64,000 nt of DNA, from NCBI GenBank assembly GCA_026214975.1, contig CM047806.1, positions 1,552,501-1,616,500 on the forward strand. Direction: 5' to 3'. The first letter of the stretch is position 1, and every line of letters begins with the position of its first letter. The notes under the pieces are model-generated. The model made no database searches and had not been told where the DNA came from. It saw only the letters and a list, made by a program, of their open reading frames with translations. Positions 1 to 10,699 of the stretch are shown here, one piece after another. The stretch is from Gentiana macrophylla. Taxonomy: Eukaryota; Streptophyta; Magnoliopsida; Gentianales; Gentianaceae. A program made the translations under genes and the position numbers.

Positions 1-1826
1 CTTGGCACGAATGTTTAAATGCTTAGTTTGTAGAGGTTTATACCCTCTTGCATTTTAAAATTTTCAGAGTCTAATATGCAGTCTTGCTTTTGATTGTCAA
101 TTTAGTATGCTTTTGTTCGGTCCAGGCATGCCTGAATATGCTAAGTGTTGCTTGATATCTGCTTTTCCTAAGATCAGATTCTGAAGTTGTGTGCATGATT
201 AGTTGGTTTTCATGTTGTTTATGTATGATCATTTTGTAAGTATTTAAATAATCTTCCTGCTAGATGTGTCAGTTTTTTTTTCTGTCTCTTGGTCCTTACC
301 TTAACCTGTTTTCTAGCCTACCAATATGTCTGTGTGCCAATATGTCATTCTTATCAATATGTCAGGTAACATTTGATGTTTTTGGACTGGAAGTCCTTAT
401 GAATGATCCGTTATCTATGTTTTATGTTGTCGCGCACACCCTTGTTTATTTGTTTTCGTGGCTGTTCATCGTATTTGATCTGGTAAATAAAGTCGAAAAA
501 CAAGATTACCTGCTCACTGAAAAGAAAAGTACATATGAACACACCAGACTTATTTGCTGTGTGCAAAACTGTTTCTTGTTGAATATGATGGGAGCTTCTG
601 ATGCCCCGATGAAAGAATCAATCAAAACCAAAATAAAAAAAATAGATGCCACTAGTAGAAACCATTAACGGAGAAACGTGGTAACCAGAAAACATTAACG
701 GAGCTAACCTTTGATGGTTAGTTATAAACGTTTGGTTTAGTTTTGCAATGATTGAGTAGCGTGTGGGCTCATTTGAGTCTGATTTAGGCGTGTAATTGCT
801 AATATCGACCGTGTGATTTTATTTCGTTTTGCTTTTTACCACCTAATCATAATTATGCCTTCTCTTTCCCTTAGAAAGATTGCACGACTTATGACTTAAA
901 ACTATTTGCTGCAATTTAAGGCAAGTACCAACAGTTGGGAGCAGTTCGAGCAGTGAAGGTTACACAAATCTTTTCATGGAGCATTGGGTAAGATCCTTAA
1001 ACTTCTTTTCTTGTTAATTTTGTGGGAGATTTGGAAGATGAGAACTAGGGCCCTATATGGTAATTTACACTTACCTATTGATCACTCTCTGAAAAAATCA
1101 ATAATCATGCTAACTATGCGCGCTGCTATAAAAATGGAGTTGAGACAACAATCTGTTGAAGACACTATATCCTTGTTACTAGTGGCTTTTTGAAGTCCTT
1201 ACAGCAAACCTGTGAAGAAGAGAAAGCTTCTTTTGGTCCAATGGCAATTTCCTACAGGTAACCAACTTAAGCTTAATTGTATGGATCCTCCTTGGGCAAT
1301 TCTGGCAAGTTTGCTGCATTTTTCTGCTCATCAAACCATAATGCTGTTGTTTGGTAAATGATGGTGCAGCCTTGGTTTACGTCAAAATGGATGATAGCTT
1401 AGCTGATTCATTTCCTTGCTTTACTTGGAGTTGAATCTCCTACCTTTTCTTTTGTTTGGAAGTAATGAATACAGGTTCTTACTCACTTTATTTATTCTGT
1501 TACATTGTTGGGCTTAGATACCGAGTTCGTTTAACTTCTATAGAGGTGTTCTATGGTTCTTGTTAATAAAGAAGAGATAATTACTAGGTTTGATTTATGA
1601 ACATGACTATGACTCTATTTCATATCAGATTGCTTGTCTGCCTTCTAAGTATGTTTTGATCAAACTAACTTTATGATTAGTCTTCATCGAGTCTTCTTAA
1701 AGTTCTTATCATTATGTCAGATAGAGCTGTGGTTAAGTAAAGCCATGCATATGCGAGTCCATGATCACAGTTATATATTGCTTAATGGCTCTCTCTTTAA
1801 GCATGATGCAAAAGTACACATAAATC

Positions 1827-2036
1827 GATCCGAACGCAGCAGCGTACTCGATTGCGTTCGAGAGTGTAGGAATGAAATGGGTGAAATATCTGGTAGCTCT
1901 TGGAGCCCTTAAAGGAATGACCACTGTTCTATTGGTTGGTGCACTCGGAGAGGCGCGATACATTACTCATATCGCACGTGCTCATATGATTCCGCCATGG
2001 TTTTCCCTTGTGCATCCTCATAAATTCGCATCGTTT
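1827..2036 (+). pseudogene. cationic amino acid transporter (CAT family) exon fragment
   Basis: One open stretch of 70 codons reads like part of a plant CAT transporter of the amino acid-polyamine-organocation superfamily. It has AFESVGMKW, then the signature GALKGMTTVLLVGALGEARY, then ITHIARAHMIPPW. In intact CATs this covers a transmembrane helix and cytoplasmic loop of a plasma-membrane or tonoplast permease of about 600 residues. An in-frame stop lies just upstream and none of the remaining transporter is present, so this is a fragment, not a gene. A kinesin exon follows within 40 bases, which does not occur in a CAT gene. Assignment is from recognised family motifs. Confidence 0.8.
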
Positions 2037-2074
2037 AAACAAACTAATTAGTTTTTTTTTGTAATAACGTGCAG

Positions 2075-2307
2075 GGGATTATTGTTTCAGGGCTTACTGA
2101 ATATGAAGCATTTACAGCAGATGAAGTAATTTCTTGTAAAATTATGTTTAAGATTGTTCTTTTTGGATGAAAATATTGTGATTCATAAGTTTATAATTAT
2201 GTTGTATCAAACAGGTAATGGCATTGCTTCATCAAGGAAACCAAAATCGAATAACCGAACCGACTCGAGCCAATGACACTTCATCGCGGTCTCATGCTAT
2301 TCTCCAG
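2075..2307 (+). pseudogene. kinesin-8-type motor domain fragment, two exons with intron retained
   Basis: Exon one (2075-2125, 17 codons) and exon two (2215-2307, 31 codons) flank an 89-base intron with GT and AG borders. Together they read GIIVSGLTEYEAFTADE then VMALLHQGNQNRITEPTRAN and DTSSRSHAILQ. N-x-T-S-S-R-S-H is the switch I motif of the kinesin ATPase, and the preceding residues fit plant kinesin-8 best from memory. The microtubule motor normally exceeds 300 residues; only about 48 remain. The intron shows the piece was acquired as genomic DNA, not by reverse transcription. Both exons lie in the same orientation as the transporter fragment just upstream. Confidence 0.78.
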
Positions 2308-3625
2308 GTCAATGCATTTCTATACTTTTTTCTTTTTATCGGTTTTCTCTGTGTTTTTATTCTTTACCGAAACGATATTACCACGTAATAGGGTTGTAAG
2401 TGAGTCGGATTACTCATGAACTATTATCGAGTCGAGCTACTTGAATGATCAATCAAGTCGATCTCAAGCTACTCACATCATCATTTTTCCTTTTTTAACC
2501 TTTCAATTGTTAACTTTATGTTTAGTCTTCCTCGAGTCATCTTAAAGTTCTTATCCTTGCATCTGCTTTTTTTTTTTTTAATAATTCAAGAACTTGGTTG
2601 GATAAACTGCTTCAATTCTTTGCTCTGCATCAGGATCATGTCCTTATCTCAAGAAACTATTGTCTTTTTTGTGTCTTAGAAAGTGATTCCTTGCAGAATT
2701 TTGTTAGAATGAGCCTGTGTGTATACAATCTATATGAATTTCTTGTCTCATTATATTTTGGCCATTTTTTGTTTTGCTTTATTACAGTTTCTTCAATTGC
2801 ACTTGGATCGTTCTAGCATTATTACTCTTCCTAGCAGAGGTGTTGGTTTTCTTGAGGCGGGAAGTTAAGAAAGTCCTGAGAAACTATTTCATTGTTTTGG
2901 ACCATGTTTTATCTCTTGCTCCCAAATTATCATTTGTAATCGTTGTGGTGATTTGTAGTGTTATGCTATTTGTGGCAACAGAGACCGTAAAACTCTCAAC
3001 ATCTTGTTGATTTCTATCAATAAATCATTTGTTGGTATTTAATAAATGCATGTAATATTCTTGTTTGAACAAGTTTTTGTTTAAATTTGTTCAATCTATG
3101 TTGTCAATATAGCATATTCTTTTGGCAAGTACTATTTTTATCCGTAAGAAGGTTGACGATGGGAAAAGTCCTCCCACCGGATGTATTTTAATAAGAATGA
3201 TGGAAGGAATTAATGAGGTGCTCAGTATAAGGAATGACGGTAAATTTCATCAATAAAATGTATATAATGAGGGGAAAATGACCCTGTAATGAGGAAAACT
3301 ATTGTCATTAAATCATGATTTCGTGACGGGAGAACGACCTTATAGTGAGGCTATAAATTATCATTAAATCATGATTTAGTGAGGGGCGAATTGTAGAATA
3401 GTGATGGAATTTTCTGTTGTTAAAAATGTTTTAGTGAGAGTATTATTCCTGTCGTGAAATGTATTTTAATGTCAGAACCTTTACCGTCATTATTTACTTT
3501 TATATAGAGAAGCAACAATGAAGGGGGGTGAGGGTAAATTTCCCATCATTAGAAGTCTTTAATGACAGGAAATTGACATTTAATCAGAGGATTTACCCTC
3601 ACTAAAACTCGAATTTCTTGTAGTG

Positions 3626-6600
3626 TTGTTGCATATTTGGGTTGAGACGGCGTTGTGGTTGGATACATGGTTTAGCCTCTTCATTCAAGATGATCTTGTG
3701 TACACAAATCTCAGGACTTATTCCCTGAATATCTGCAACTGTCCATCCAAACGCTTTCTTATGTTGTCTTAACATTCTTAACAACCGATCTTCCTGTGAC
3801 TTGGTCAATGATGATGAGACAATAACAGAAGCAAATTATCATTTTCAAGAAAGGCATATTTGAGATTTGAAGGAGAGGTTTTAATTCCAGATTCTTTGGT
3901 GGCTCTCTACCGAGGGTTTCAATATTGGGCCATCCATTTCTAAATCTAAATAACGATGCCATGGACGTTTTCAAAAGAACTTCCGTGTCGAGATAAAAAT
4001 GATTTCTTTCTTTTCTTGGTCGTCTCCTTCATAGATAGATAAGGCTAAACATTCTTTGAGCTTATCTTCAAAATTTTATGCGATTCAAAGATCATTCATA
4101 TACATAGAAGATATGCTTTCTATGAATGAACATGATTCTAGTGATTTATATGGATGTTTCATAGCCTTAAAGATATTAAAGGTGACTTCATCTTCATTGA
4201 CTCTTAAAATTAATTCGCCTTTTGAACATCAATAAGAGTTCTTCCTCGTAGCTAGAAATGATCGACCTAGAATAAGAGGTGCTTTGAAAATCCTTCTTCC
4301 ATTTCCATGACTACAAAGTCAATCGGAAAGTAAAACTTATCTATTTTAACCAATACATCTTCAATGACTCCTTTAGGACGCTTAATAGACCTATCTCGCC
4401 ATCCGAGAGAGTCATCTCGGTGTTTTTAAGTTTTCCTATTCCGAGTTTCCTATAATCCTCAAAAGACATAAGATTAATGCTAGCTCCGAGATCACAGAGT
4501 ACCTTTTAAACAGAAACCCCCAATCTCACATGGGATGGTAAAACTACCTAGGTCTTTTAGTTTAGGAGGAAGTTTGTCTTTGAATATCATGGAAACATTC
4601 TTCATTAAAGCGAGATGTTCTCATATTCTTCTAAACGTTTTTGTTCGAGAGAATATCTTTAAGAAACTTGCCATAAGTAGGCATATTGATTAGTGCTTCT
4701 ATGACAGAATATTGACATTCGGTGACGAAATGTATCAAGGAAACGTGCATACTTTTATCCGTTTTCAACTTCTTAATTTGATCTCTAGGTGGGTAAGGTA
4801 AAGACTTAAGGTCAATAAATTCGTGTTTTGCGCTTATGCTCTCCTTACCTTTTTCCTTAAATGTTTGAGCATCCGGTGGTCTCCATGTGTCATGATCCTG
4901 TACTATCTTCTTTGAAATTTGTTCAAAATCCTTCTTTACTTGTTCTATTGGGGTATTGCTACTCCTTACTTGGTCTCAGGCTATCAAGAACTTCGCCTTT
5001 TCTAACATGTTCATTGAATAAGGTCCGTAGATCGCTAGCCCTTGGATTTTTCAAATTCTTGGGACTTTGATCCATTCTTCCTCTTTCATTTCGGGCCAAT
5101 ATGATCATTACGACTTAAGAATTTGTCAATTATTTCTTCTTCTTCTTTATCAATTCGTTCGCCCTGCTTTTCAAGTCCTTTTCGAATTTATCATCCAAAT
5201 CATCTTCTACTTCATTATTTCTGAGTTTTCTACTCCGTTACTTCCAAATATCCTTCTGCTTCGGGTAATAACAGCATTCACCTCTCTAGGGTTTCTTTCA
5301 GTATTACTAGGTAATCCTCCCGGAGGTCTACTGTTTTTTCGTTCTCCTTCTCTACTTAAGTGATCTTCCATATTACGCACTGATGCCTCTATAGTTCTCA
5401 TTCTCGTGTCATGCCCACTCATGGATGTTTTCAAAGTACTCATATCCTTAGTGACAGCTCCTATAGAAGTTATCATGGTTTCCATATTCGAGCTTGGGTA
5501 GACATCACACCCATCATGTTTTCCATTAATTTTTCCACTTGTCAACTCCTTCTACGGGCCGAGTTGAACTTTGAGTAACCGGTATACTTTGTGTGGTGTG
5601 TTGTGGGTATAATCTGGGTGGTAATTGCTGGTTTTGACTTGATGAATTTCCCTGGTAACTTTGGTTTTGAGTATTGTATGAGCTTTTGTATTGAGTAGGA
5701 TAGGGTGGTTGTCCTTGCTTACTTGGGTTTTCACCAACGAAAGGTAGGATGGTCTCTTTTAATGGCATTGAATGAGTTTGAATAAGCATTATTCAAATTC
5801 CTATGTCATTCGTAAAACTCACTTCTTCCCTAGAATATTCTTCGGATTCTTCTATTCCGTTATCATTATTCGAATATTCGCTTGATAATTTTCCTTCGAG
5901 CTGTAATTCTTGTTTCTTGTAAGCCATCAAACTTCCTACTAAGATTTTCCGATGTGCTAAAACTTCGAGTTTGATGTAGATTCACTTACAAATGCTACTT
6001 TTCTCAGACCTCGAACCTGCTTCCCACATTCGGTTATTCTTAGAAATTTTCTCAATTGCATCATAAACAACTTGTGCTTCACTCATCATCAAAGAGCCTC
6101 CACATGCATGATCAACATCAAGACGTGAGTCCTTTCTCAATTCTTACGAAAAAAGTTGGATTTGCATGTCAAGAGAGTAACCATGATCGGGACAAGCTCT
6201 TAACAACTTTTTAAATCTTTCCCACGCATTTCCAAGTGTTTCCTCGGATCCTTGTCTAAAATTAGCAATTTCGACCTTCAATTCCAAATTCCTACCGGGC
6301 GTGAAATATTGTTTTAGAAACTCGCTTTGAATGTCCCGCCAACTTGTCAACGAATGATGTGGGAGTGACATAAACCGATCTCTAGCTCTTCCTTTTAATG
6401 AAAAAGAAACATTGACATCCTTGTCAATTCACGATGAGCACCTTGGCTCTTGCGTTGTTGCACAATTCTTCAAAAGATATAGGTGATGATGCGGATCTTC
6501 GCCATCTTCACCAAGAAATTGGGCTCTTGTGTCAATCAAACCAAAAGATGGGATTTAATTTCAAAGTTATTTGCTCCTTCATTAGGTAGACGAATTGGAT

Positions 6601-7018
6601 TGTTAGTTTCATTTCTTCTCAAATTCTGATCACAAATCGGTCTTGGGTTTGGTGGGTTATTATTATGATGATTATTCTGATTTCGGTTTTGGTTATTCCG
6701 ATTATTGGGATTCTGGTTATTGAGATGTGGTGGTGGTGGTGGTGGATTTTGTAATGGTGGATTAAGATTATTGAGGTTTTGTCCATGTCCTTGGGCATGA
6801 ACAAGCCCTTGTTCAGTGGTGTTTCTTCACCGGCTTCGCCATTCCGCACCTCGAGTTGATGATTCCTGGGGAGATACACCTCCAAGATGTCCTTGGCTGG
6901 TTTGGCCACGTCTATTTTCTTCTCTTAATTGTCTTTCGTAAGTATTTATATCTGGTTTATAAGGAGTAAGTGGTGCCTTACCGCTCGGGTCATCAACTAC
7001 AAAAATAGAAAACAACAC
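3626..7018 (-). pseudogene. gag-pol of Athila-like gypsy element, decayed
   Basis: The gag core is clear at 6144-6371: SWRDIQSEFLKQYFTPGR, followed by ETLGNAWERFKKLLRACP, the retrotransposon gag domain. A gag C-terminal piece at 5207-5545 has the SRPPGGLPSNTERNPRE motif and ends near AVITRS, typical of Athila gag just before the protease. Between about 4250 and 5200 the frame is broken and only traces of the protease region can be followed. The reverse-transcriptase N-terminus at 3626-3808 has HKKAFGWTVADIQGISPEIC and QRRLNPNM, then is cut by the CACTA terminus one codon later. Numerous stops and frameshifts show long inactivity. Confidence 0.75.
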
Positions 7019-7160
7019 TAAAACAAGAAAAGTGGCTACTTACCAATAAGGTAAGTACCAAAACAAAAGTAGAAATAAGATTAAGAAAAGTGTTGACTTA
7101 TTCTCAAGAGTTTTGAGCTAATATAAGTAGTAACCATAGACATAATAAATTAAAGTTACT

Positions 7161-7179
7161 TATTCCCGCAACGGCGCCA
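7161..7179 (-). other. primer-binding site of the Athila-like element
   Basis: The minus strand reads TGGCGCCGTTGCGGGAATA directly beside the LTR. The TGGCGCCGTTG core is the usual minus-strand priming site of Athila/Tat gypsy elements, complementary to the 3' end of a tRNA. It fixes the element's orientation. Confidence 0.75.
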
Positions 7180-7185
7180 AAAACT

Positions 7186-8438
7186 TGATCGGCTAAACTG
7201 GTGTCCAATCTTACCGCGCAAAGGTACCGGTCTAATTGTAGTGTAGTCCGTGAATCAAGTGTCGAATCCTCGGGAAAAGAAAATGTAATTTAAAATGTGG
7301 TTAAACACCAATTAGCTATTATTATCTTGATCTAAGTCGCAATTCTTTTTAATTTAGAGCTATTCAAATGATAAATAATTAGATATTTATATAGATATAG
7401 ATACCAATATAATAGATAGTTAATAAGAACTAACCAAGACAATGTTATTGAATTATGATCTCTTTTAGTTTTAATGGATGTGACCAATCTTCTTGTTGAA
7501 GTGTAATTGATTATGTGAAACGGTATACTCCTCAGCTAACAAATTCCCCTCATACGAGTGCACGAATTCATTCTATGCCTCCTCCTTGGTAAAACCGTAA
7601 TTAAACCTAATGATTTGACATGATAATCTCTTGAGTATAAATATTCTATCCCGGATAAGAAAGAGGGTTCCGTTTGTCGACGGCCAATTTTACCTTCCGG
7701 TCTTTCTACCCTTTTCTCATACCCTAACGCCTCGGTCGAGTTCATGATTAGGTTATGGTTCATCCCATCTTGGTTAATTACGCCAATACAGACTATCAAT
7801 TAGTTCAAGTAGAAAGAGATTCATCAAATTCAATATTTTAATCATATTTTAACTTAGTCATCATCCATTTCCCTAAAAGAGAAACATTTTTCAATTACAT
7901 GTCTTGGTTAGTTGTATAATTAGCCTACATACATTATTACTAGTAGATAAAATTGTAAAAAAAAACAAACAAACATAATAACAGCAGAATATTACCAATT
8001 ATAATTGTTGAAGGGAGGCTTCGTCCTCTGAATGTCACAACAGTGATAAATTCAACAATCTTCAATAATTATTCTAACTATTACAACATTACTACTACTA
8101 CTTTTTAGGCATAATGCCTACTGAAATAATATTTACAGAGAGTAGATAATATAAGGATATATATATATTGGTATATCCTTTTCATACCTCATAAATGAGG
8201 TATTTATAGGCAGAAATCTCTGGTCCGGCGTGCGCCGAAACTGATCCGGCGTGGACCGGATTAACCGATTTCGAATATCATGTGTCAGACGCACATGGGG
8301 TAACATGGGGTAATTATCACATAATCCGGCGTGGACCGGTTTCTTCCGGTCTGCGCCGGGTTTATCTGCCACTTGATGATCCTTTGTATGATTTGATTCC
8401 GATTCTTCTACTTTGTATCACATAATACCTGTATAACA
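7186..8438 (-). repeat. 5' LTR of the Athila-like gypsy element
   Basis: On the minus strand this block starts TGTTATACAGG and ends GCCGATCA, six bases before the primer-binding site, giving TG and CA ends. The partner LTR lies outside the window, so the outer boundary at 8438 rests only on the terminal dinucleotide. Within it, 8220-8362 holds repeated GC-rich CCGGCGTG-type motifs in an otherwise AT-rich LTR. Confidence 0.5.
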
Positions 8439-8622
8439 ACAACAAAAAACGACAAAAACACAGGTAAATCTGACAACAAAAGTTATAATTTGTATTATGT
8501 TATTTATTTGTATTTATTAGATTTTTATATATTATTTTACTATCATTTAATATTTTTAGATAAAATTAATCAATAATATGTATAAAATGTGATAACATTT
8601 CGTCATAAATTTAACATATATC
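8439..8622. other. AT-rich spacer between two gypsy elements
   Basis: About 180 bases of AT-rich sequence separate the inferred outer end of the Athila-like LTR from the truncated Tat LTR. I see no gene, inverted repeat or target duplication in it. Confidence 0.5.
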
Positions 8623-9015
8623 AGCAGTGCAGGGCGATAGTTCCAGACTCGATCACCCTAAGTCGGGCAGATCTCCAAGTCGGGAACAGAGTCCACACCA
8701 GCTACGTTAGCCCATTTATCCACAGGATAACTTGGGCAAGGGGTAAGGCCCAATTAAGGGTAAATAAGACAATAGCTAATAACCGACTCATATTAGGGTT
8801 AGGTCAGGCATTGTCTCTATATATACAAGGTTCCGTGAACTACGACGGCTTGATTCCTGGACATAACAGATATCGTAGGCAATCTAAGAATACCACTTAG
8901 ATTCAACCATAAACACACCCACGCCCCTCTTTATTCTCGAAGCTAGGTTCTTGGTTATTCATCATTCATAGAAGAATAACCCGGATCTTAATAGTTGACT
9001 AATTTGTTATCGTCA
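8623..9015 (+). repeat. 5' LTR of the Tat element, 5'-truncated
   Basis: This matches 16511-16906 closely from AGCAGTGCAGGGCG to TTATCGTCA, with scattered substitutions and small indels. The alignment starts abruptly at 8623 while the right copy continues further upstream, so this LTR has lost its 5' portion. A stretch reading TCTATATATACAAGG near 8815 is a plausible TATA box. Confidence 0.8.
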
Positions 9016-9035
9016 TTGGCGCTAGAAGGAGGGCC
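9016..9035 (+). other. primer-binding site of the Tat element
   Basis: TTGGCGCTAGAAGGAGGG begins directly after the LTR's terminal CA. Position and the TGGCGC start identify it as the tRNA priming site. The tRNA species is not certain from sequence alone. Confidence 0.6.
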
Positions 9036-9060
9036 TTCAATTGTTGAATACGCCGAGAAC

Positions 9061-9940
9061 ATGCCGCCCAAGGATAAACCACCCGTAAGGACTACTTCCA
9101 AAAACACAGATCCGCCAAATCTGCAGCTTAGAAGAGGAAGTAGGCATGGATCTGCGAGGTGAAAAAGAGCCGAACCTGGAACCGATCCAGAAAACCCTTT
9201 GAAGCGAGGCGCGCAGGCCTGGCCCTGAGCAACAATTGTTGGTGGATCAACCGGCGTGTCGAGACATTAGCGCTCTGCAAAAGATCATGGAAGAGGTTCT
9301 CAGCAGACAGAATCCGCAGCAACAACAGGCTGGAGGAGGTTTAAATATTAATATGCCTAAACCTAACCCGGCCCAGTTTCAAGAGATCAGCGCGTCCTCT
9401 AGCTCTGTTGAAAAACGGAGGAAGGAAATCCATCAGAAGCATCAAAGGGATGCAGAGGATAGCGCCAGACGCGAGTTGGACGTGATTCTGGGGAAAAGCA
9501 AGGTTTCATTGTTCTTAGAATCTCCTTTTACTAAGGAGATTGAAGATTTTCCTAAACCCAAGGGGTTTAAGATTCCAAAGATAGAGCCTTATGATGGCAC
9601 CACCGATCCGGAGGACCATTTACACAGGTATCTATCGCAGATGAGGTTGGACGGGGCACCAGACGAGATGCGGTGCCGGGCATTCGAGACTCTGCTCGTA
9701 GGTCGGGCCAGAGAATGGTTTACAAAGCTGAGGCCCGGGTCGATCTCCAGTTTTTCCATGTTGGCCAGAAAGTTCAGAGACGCCTTTATCGTCAACAAAA
9801 AGTTCCAGTTAAGTGAAACGCACCTCATGAACATGAGGCAGCTTAGAGATGAAACGGTGTTAGAGTACTTAAGACGGTTCAATATCGAAGCGATGCAAGT
9901 AAAGGACCTCAAGATGACTTCCGATCACCTCGCTTTGTAG
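9061..9940 (+). pseudogene. gag of Tat-type gypsy element
   Basis: An ATG at 9061 opens MPPKDKPP but hits a stop near 9162. The main gag frame runs 9236-9940 (234 codons). It contains PKIEPYDGTTDPEDHLHRYL, then CRAFETLLVGRAREWFTKL and SFSMLARKFRDAFI, which is the retrotransposon gag capsid domain of the Tat group. The stop after MTSDHLAL interrupts the normal join to the rest of gag. A charged, frameshifted stretch continues to about 10730. The product would have formed the virus-like particle shell; here it is broken. Confidence 0.75.
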
Positions 9941-10699
9941 GGGTTTGAGGAACACCAAATTATACAAAAAGTTGAGTAGAACTCTCCCGAGAACTATGGA
10001 CGAGTGTGTCAATGTGGTCCACATGATTCTCATCAAGCGAAGAGGCAAGGCGTAGACACACCCAAGCCGAATGGATGGACCTAAGGAAAGAGAGTCGAGG
10101 GTCGGGAAAGAGCCAACCTCGGCGAAGATGAAGCCGAGAGAAAAGCTTCGCTTGGGATCGAGTCGATAAACCTTCTGTGTTTAATCGAGTTGAAGCACCT
10201 GCCTCGGATCGGTCAGAGAAAAAAGGAGGAAAGAAAGATAAAGACTTTGTCCCTCTCAACCGATCGAGATCGGAGATACTCGCCCATCATGGTATCAAAG
10301 AACCTAGCAAAGAGGCCCCCACCGATCAAGAAACCTCGAGAGGCGAAGGTCAAACAAGTTTTGTGAATTCCATGAGGACATAGGCCATGCAACCTGATGA
10401 TCGCATGGATTTGAAGAGAGACATCGAAGCCTGCATCCAAGAAGGCCACTGGATGAGGTTATCGGCGTAACTCGTTATCAGAGCCCAAGGGCATAAAACA
10501 ATAAGAGAAAGAATCCCGACCAAGATGGATGTCGGGAAGAGATCATCGAGAGACGGCGAGATCGATCTCCGTGATCTTGACAGAGATAACCACGGTCGGG
10601 AGATATGAAGACAACCGGCCGAACAATTATGTTAACACCATATTTGGGCCGGGGAAACAGAAAAAGAGCGAGCCGATCAAGGGGACGGAAGACAAATTC

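Larger units (their letters stand above)
1667..2560. repeat. direct repeats of about 48 bp flanking the captured fragments
   Basis: A segment at 1667-1714 and another at 2512-2560 share an ordered series of words (AACTTTATG, TTAGTCTTC, TCGAGTC, CTTAAAGTTCTTATC) with few mismatches. They sit about 845 bases apart and bracket the transporter and kinesin pieces. They could be a duplicated source segment or traces of how the cargo was assembled. Confidence 0.5.
1..3625. mobile_element. CACTA (En/Spm) transposon, right-hand portion with captured gene fragments
   Basis: Read on the minus strand, the end at 3625 begins CACTACAAGAAATTCGAG, the terminal inverted repeat typical of plant CACTA elements. 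Inside it, about 3160-3600 is full of short repeats around GTGAGGG and CATTAAATCATGATTT, as expected for CACTA subterminal regions that bind transposase. The end cuts a gypsy reverse-transcriptase reading frame that resumes at 3626, so this is a true insertion boundary. No second CACTA end and no transposase are visible, so the element appears to run off the left edge. Sequence from 1 to about 3150 would then be cargo, including the two gene fragments listed separately. That left extent is inferred; the right end is directly visible. Confidence 0.7.
3626..8438 (-). mobile_element. Athila-like Ty3/gypsy retrotransposon, truncated by the CACTA insertion
   Basis: Transcription runs right to left: LTR (about 7186-8438), primer-binding site (7161-7179), gag (about 7018-5207), then protease-region remnants and the start of reverse transcriptase, which stops at 3626 where the CACTA end begins. 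The primer-binding site TGGCGCCGTTGCGGGAATA is of the type used by Athila elements. The gag and RT motifs also match that lineage. The rest of pol and the 3' LTR should lie beyond the CACTA element, left of this window. Many frameshifts and stops show it is dead. Confidence 0.75.

Noticed and set aside
264..668. Hydrophobic 134-codon frame near the left edge
   Set aside because: Composition is that of AT-rich DNA, there is no motif, and it lies within the presumed transposon cargo.
4861..5363. Plus-strand open frames with hydrophobic character
   Set aside because: They are antisense shadows of the Athila-like gag on the minus strand.
6619..6909. Histidine/isoleucine-rich protein
   Set aside because: It is a wrong-frame reading of the Asn/Pro-rich gag region of the Athila-like element.
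8589..8900. Open frame of 103 codons
   Set aside because: It lies wholly in the Tat LTR and recurs in the other LTR (16279-16791) because of LTR identity; not a gene.
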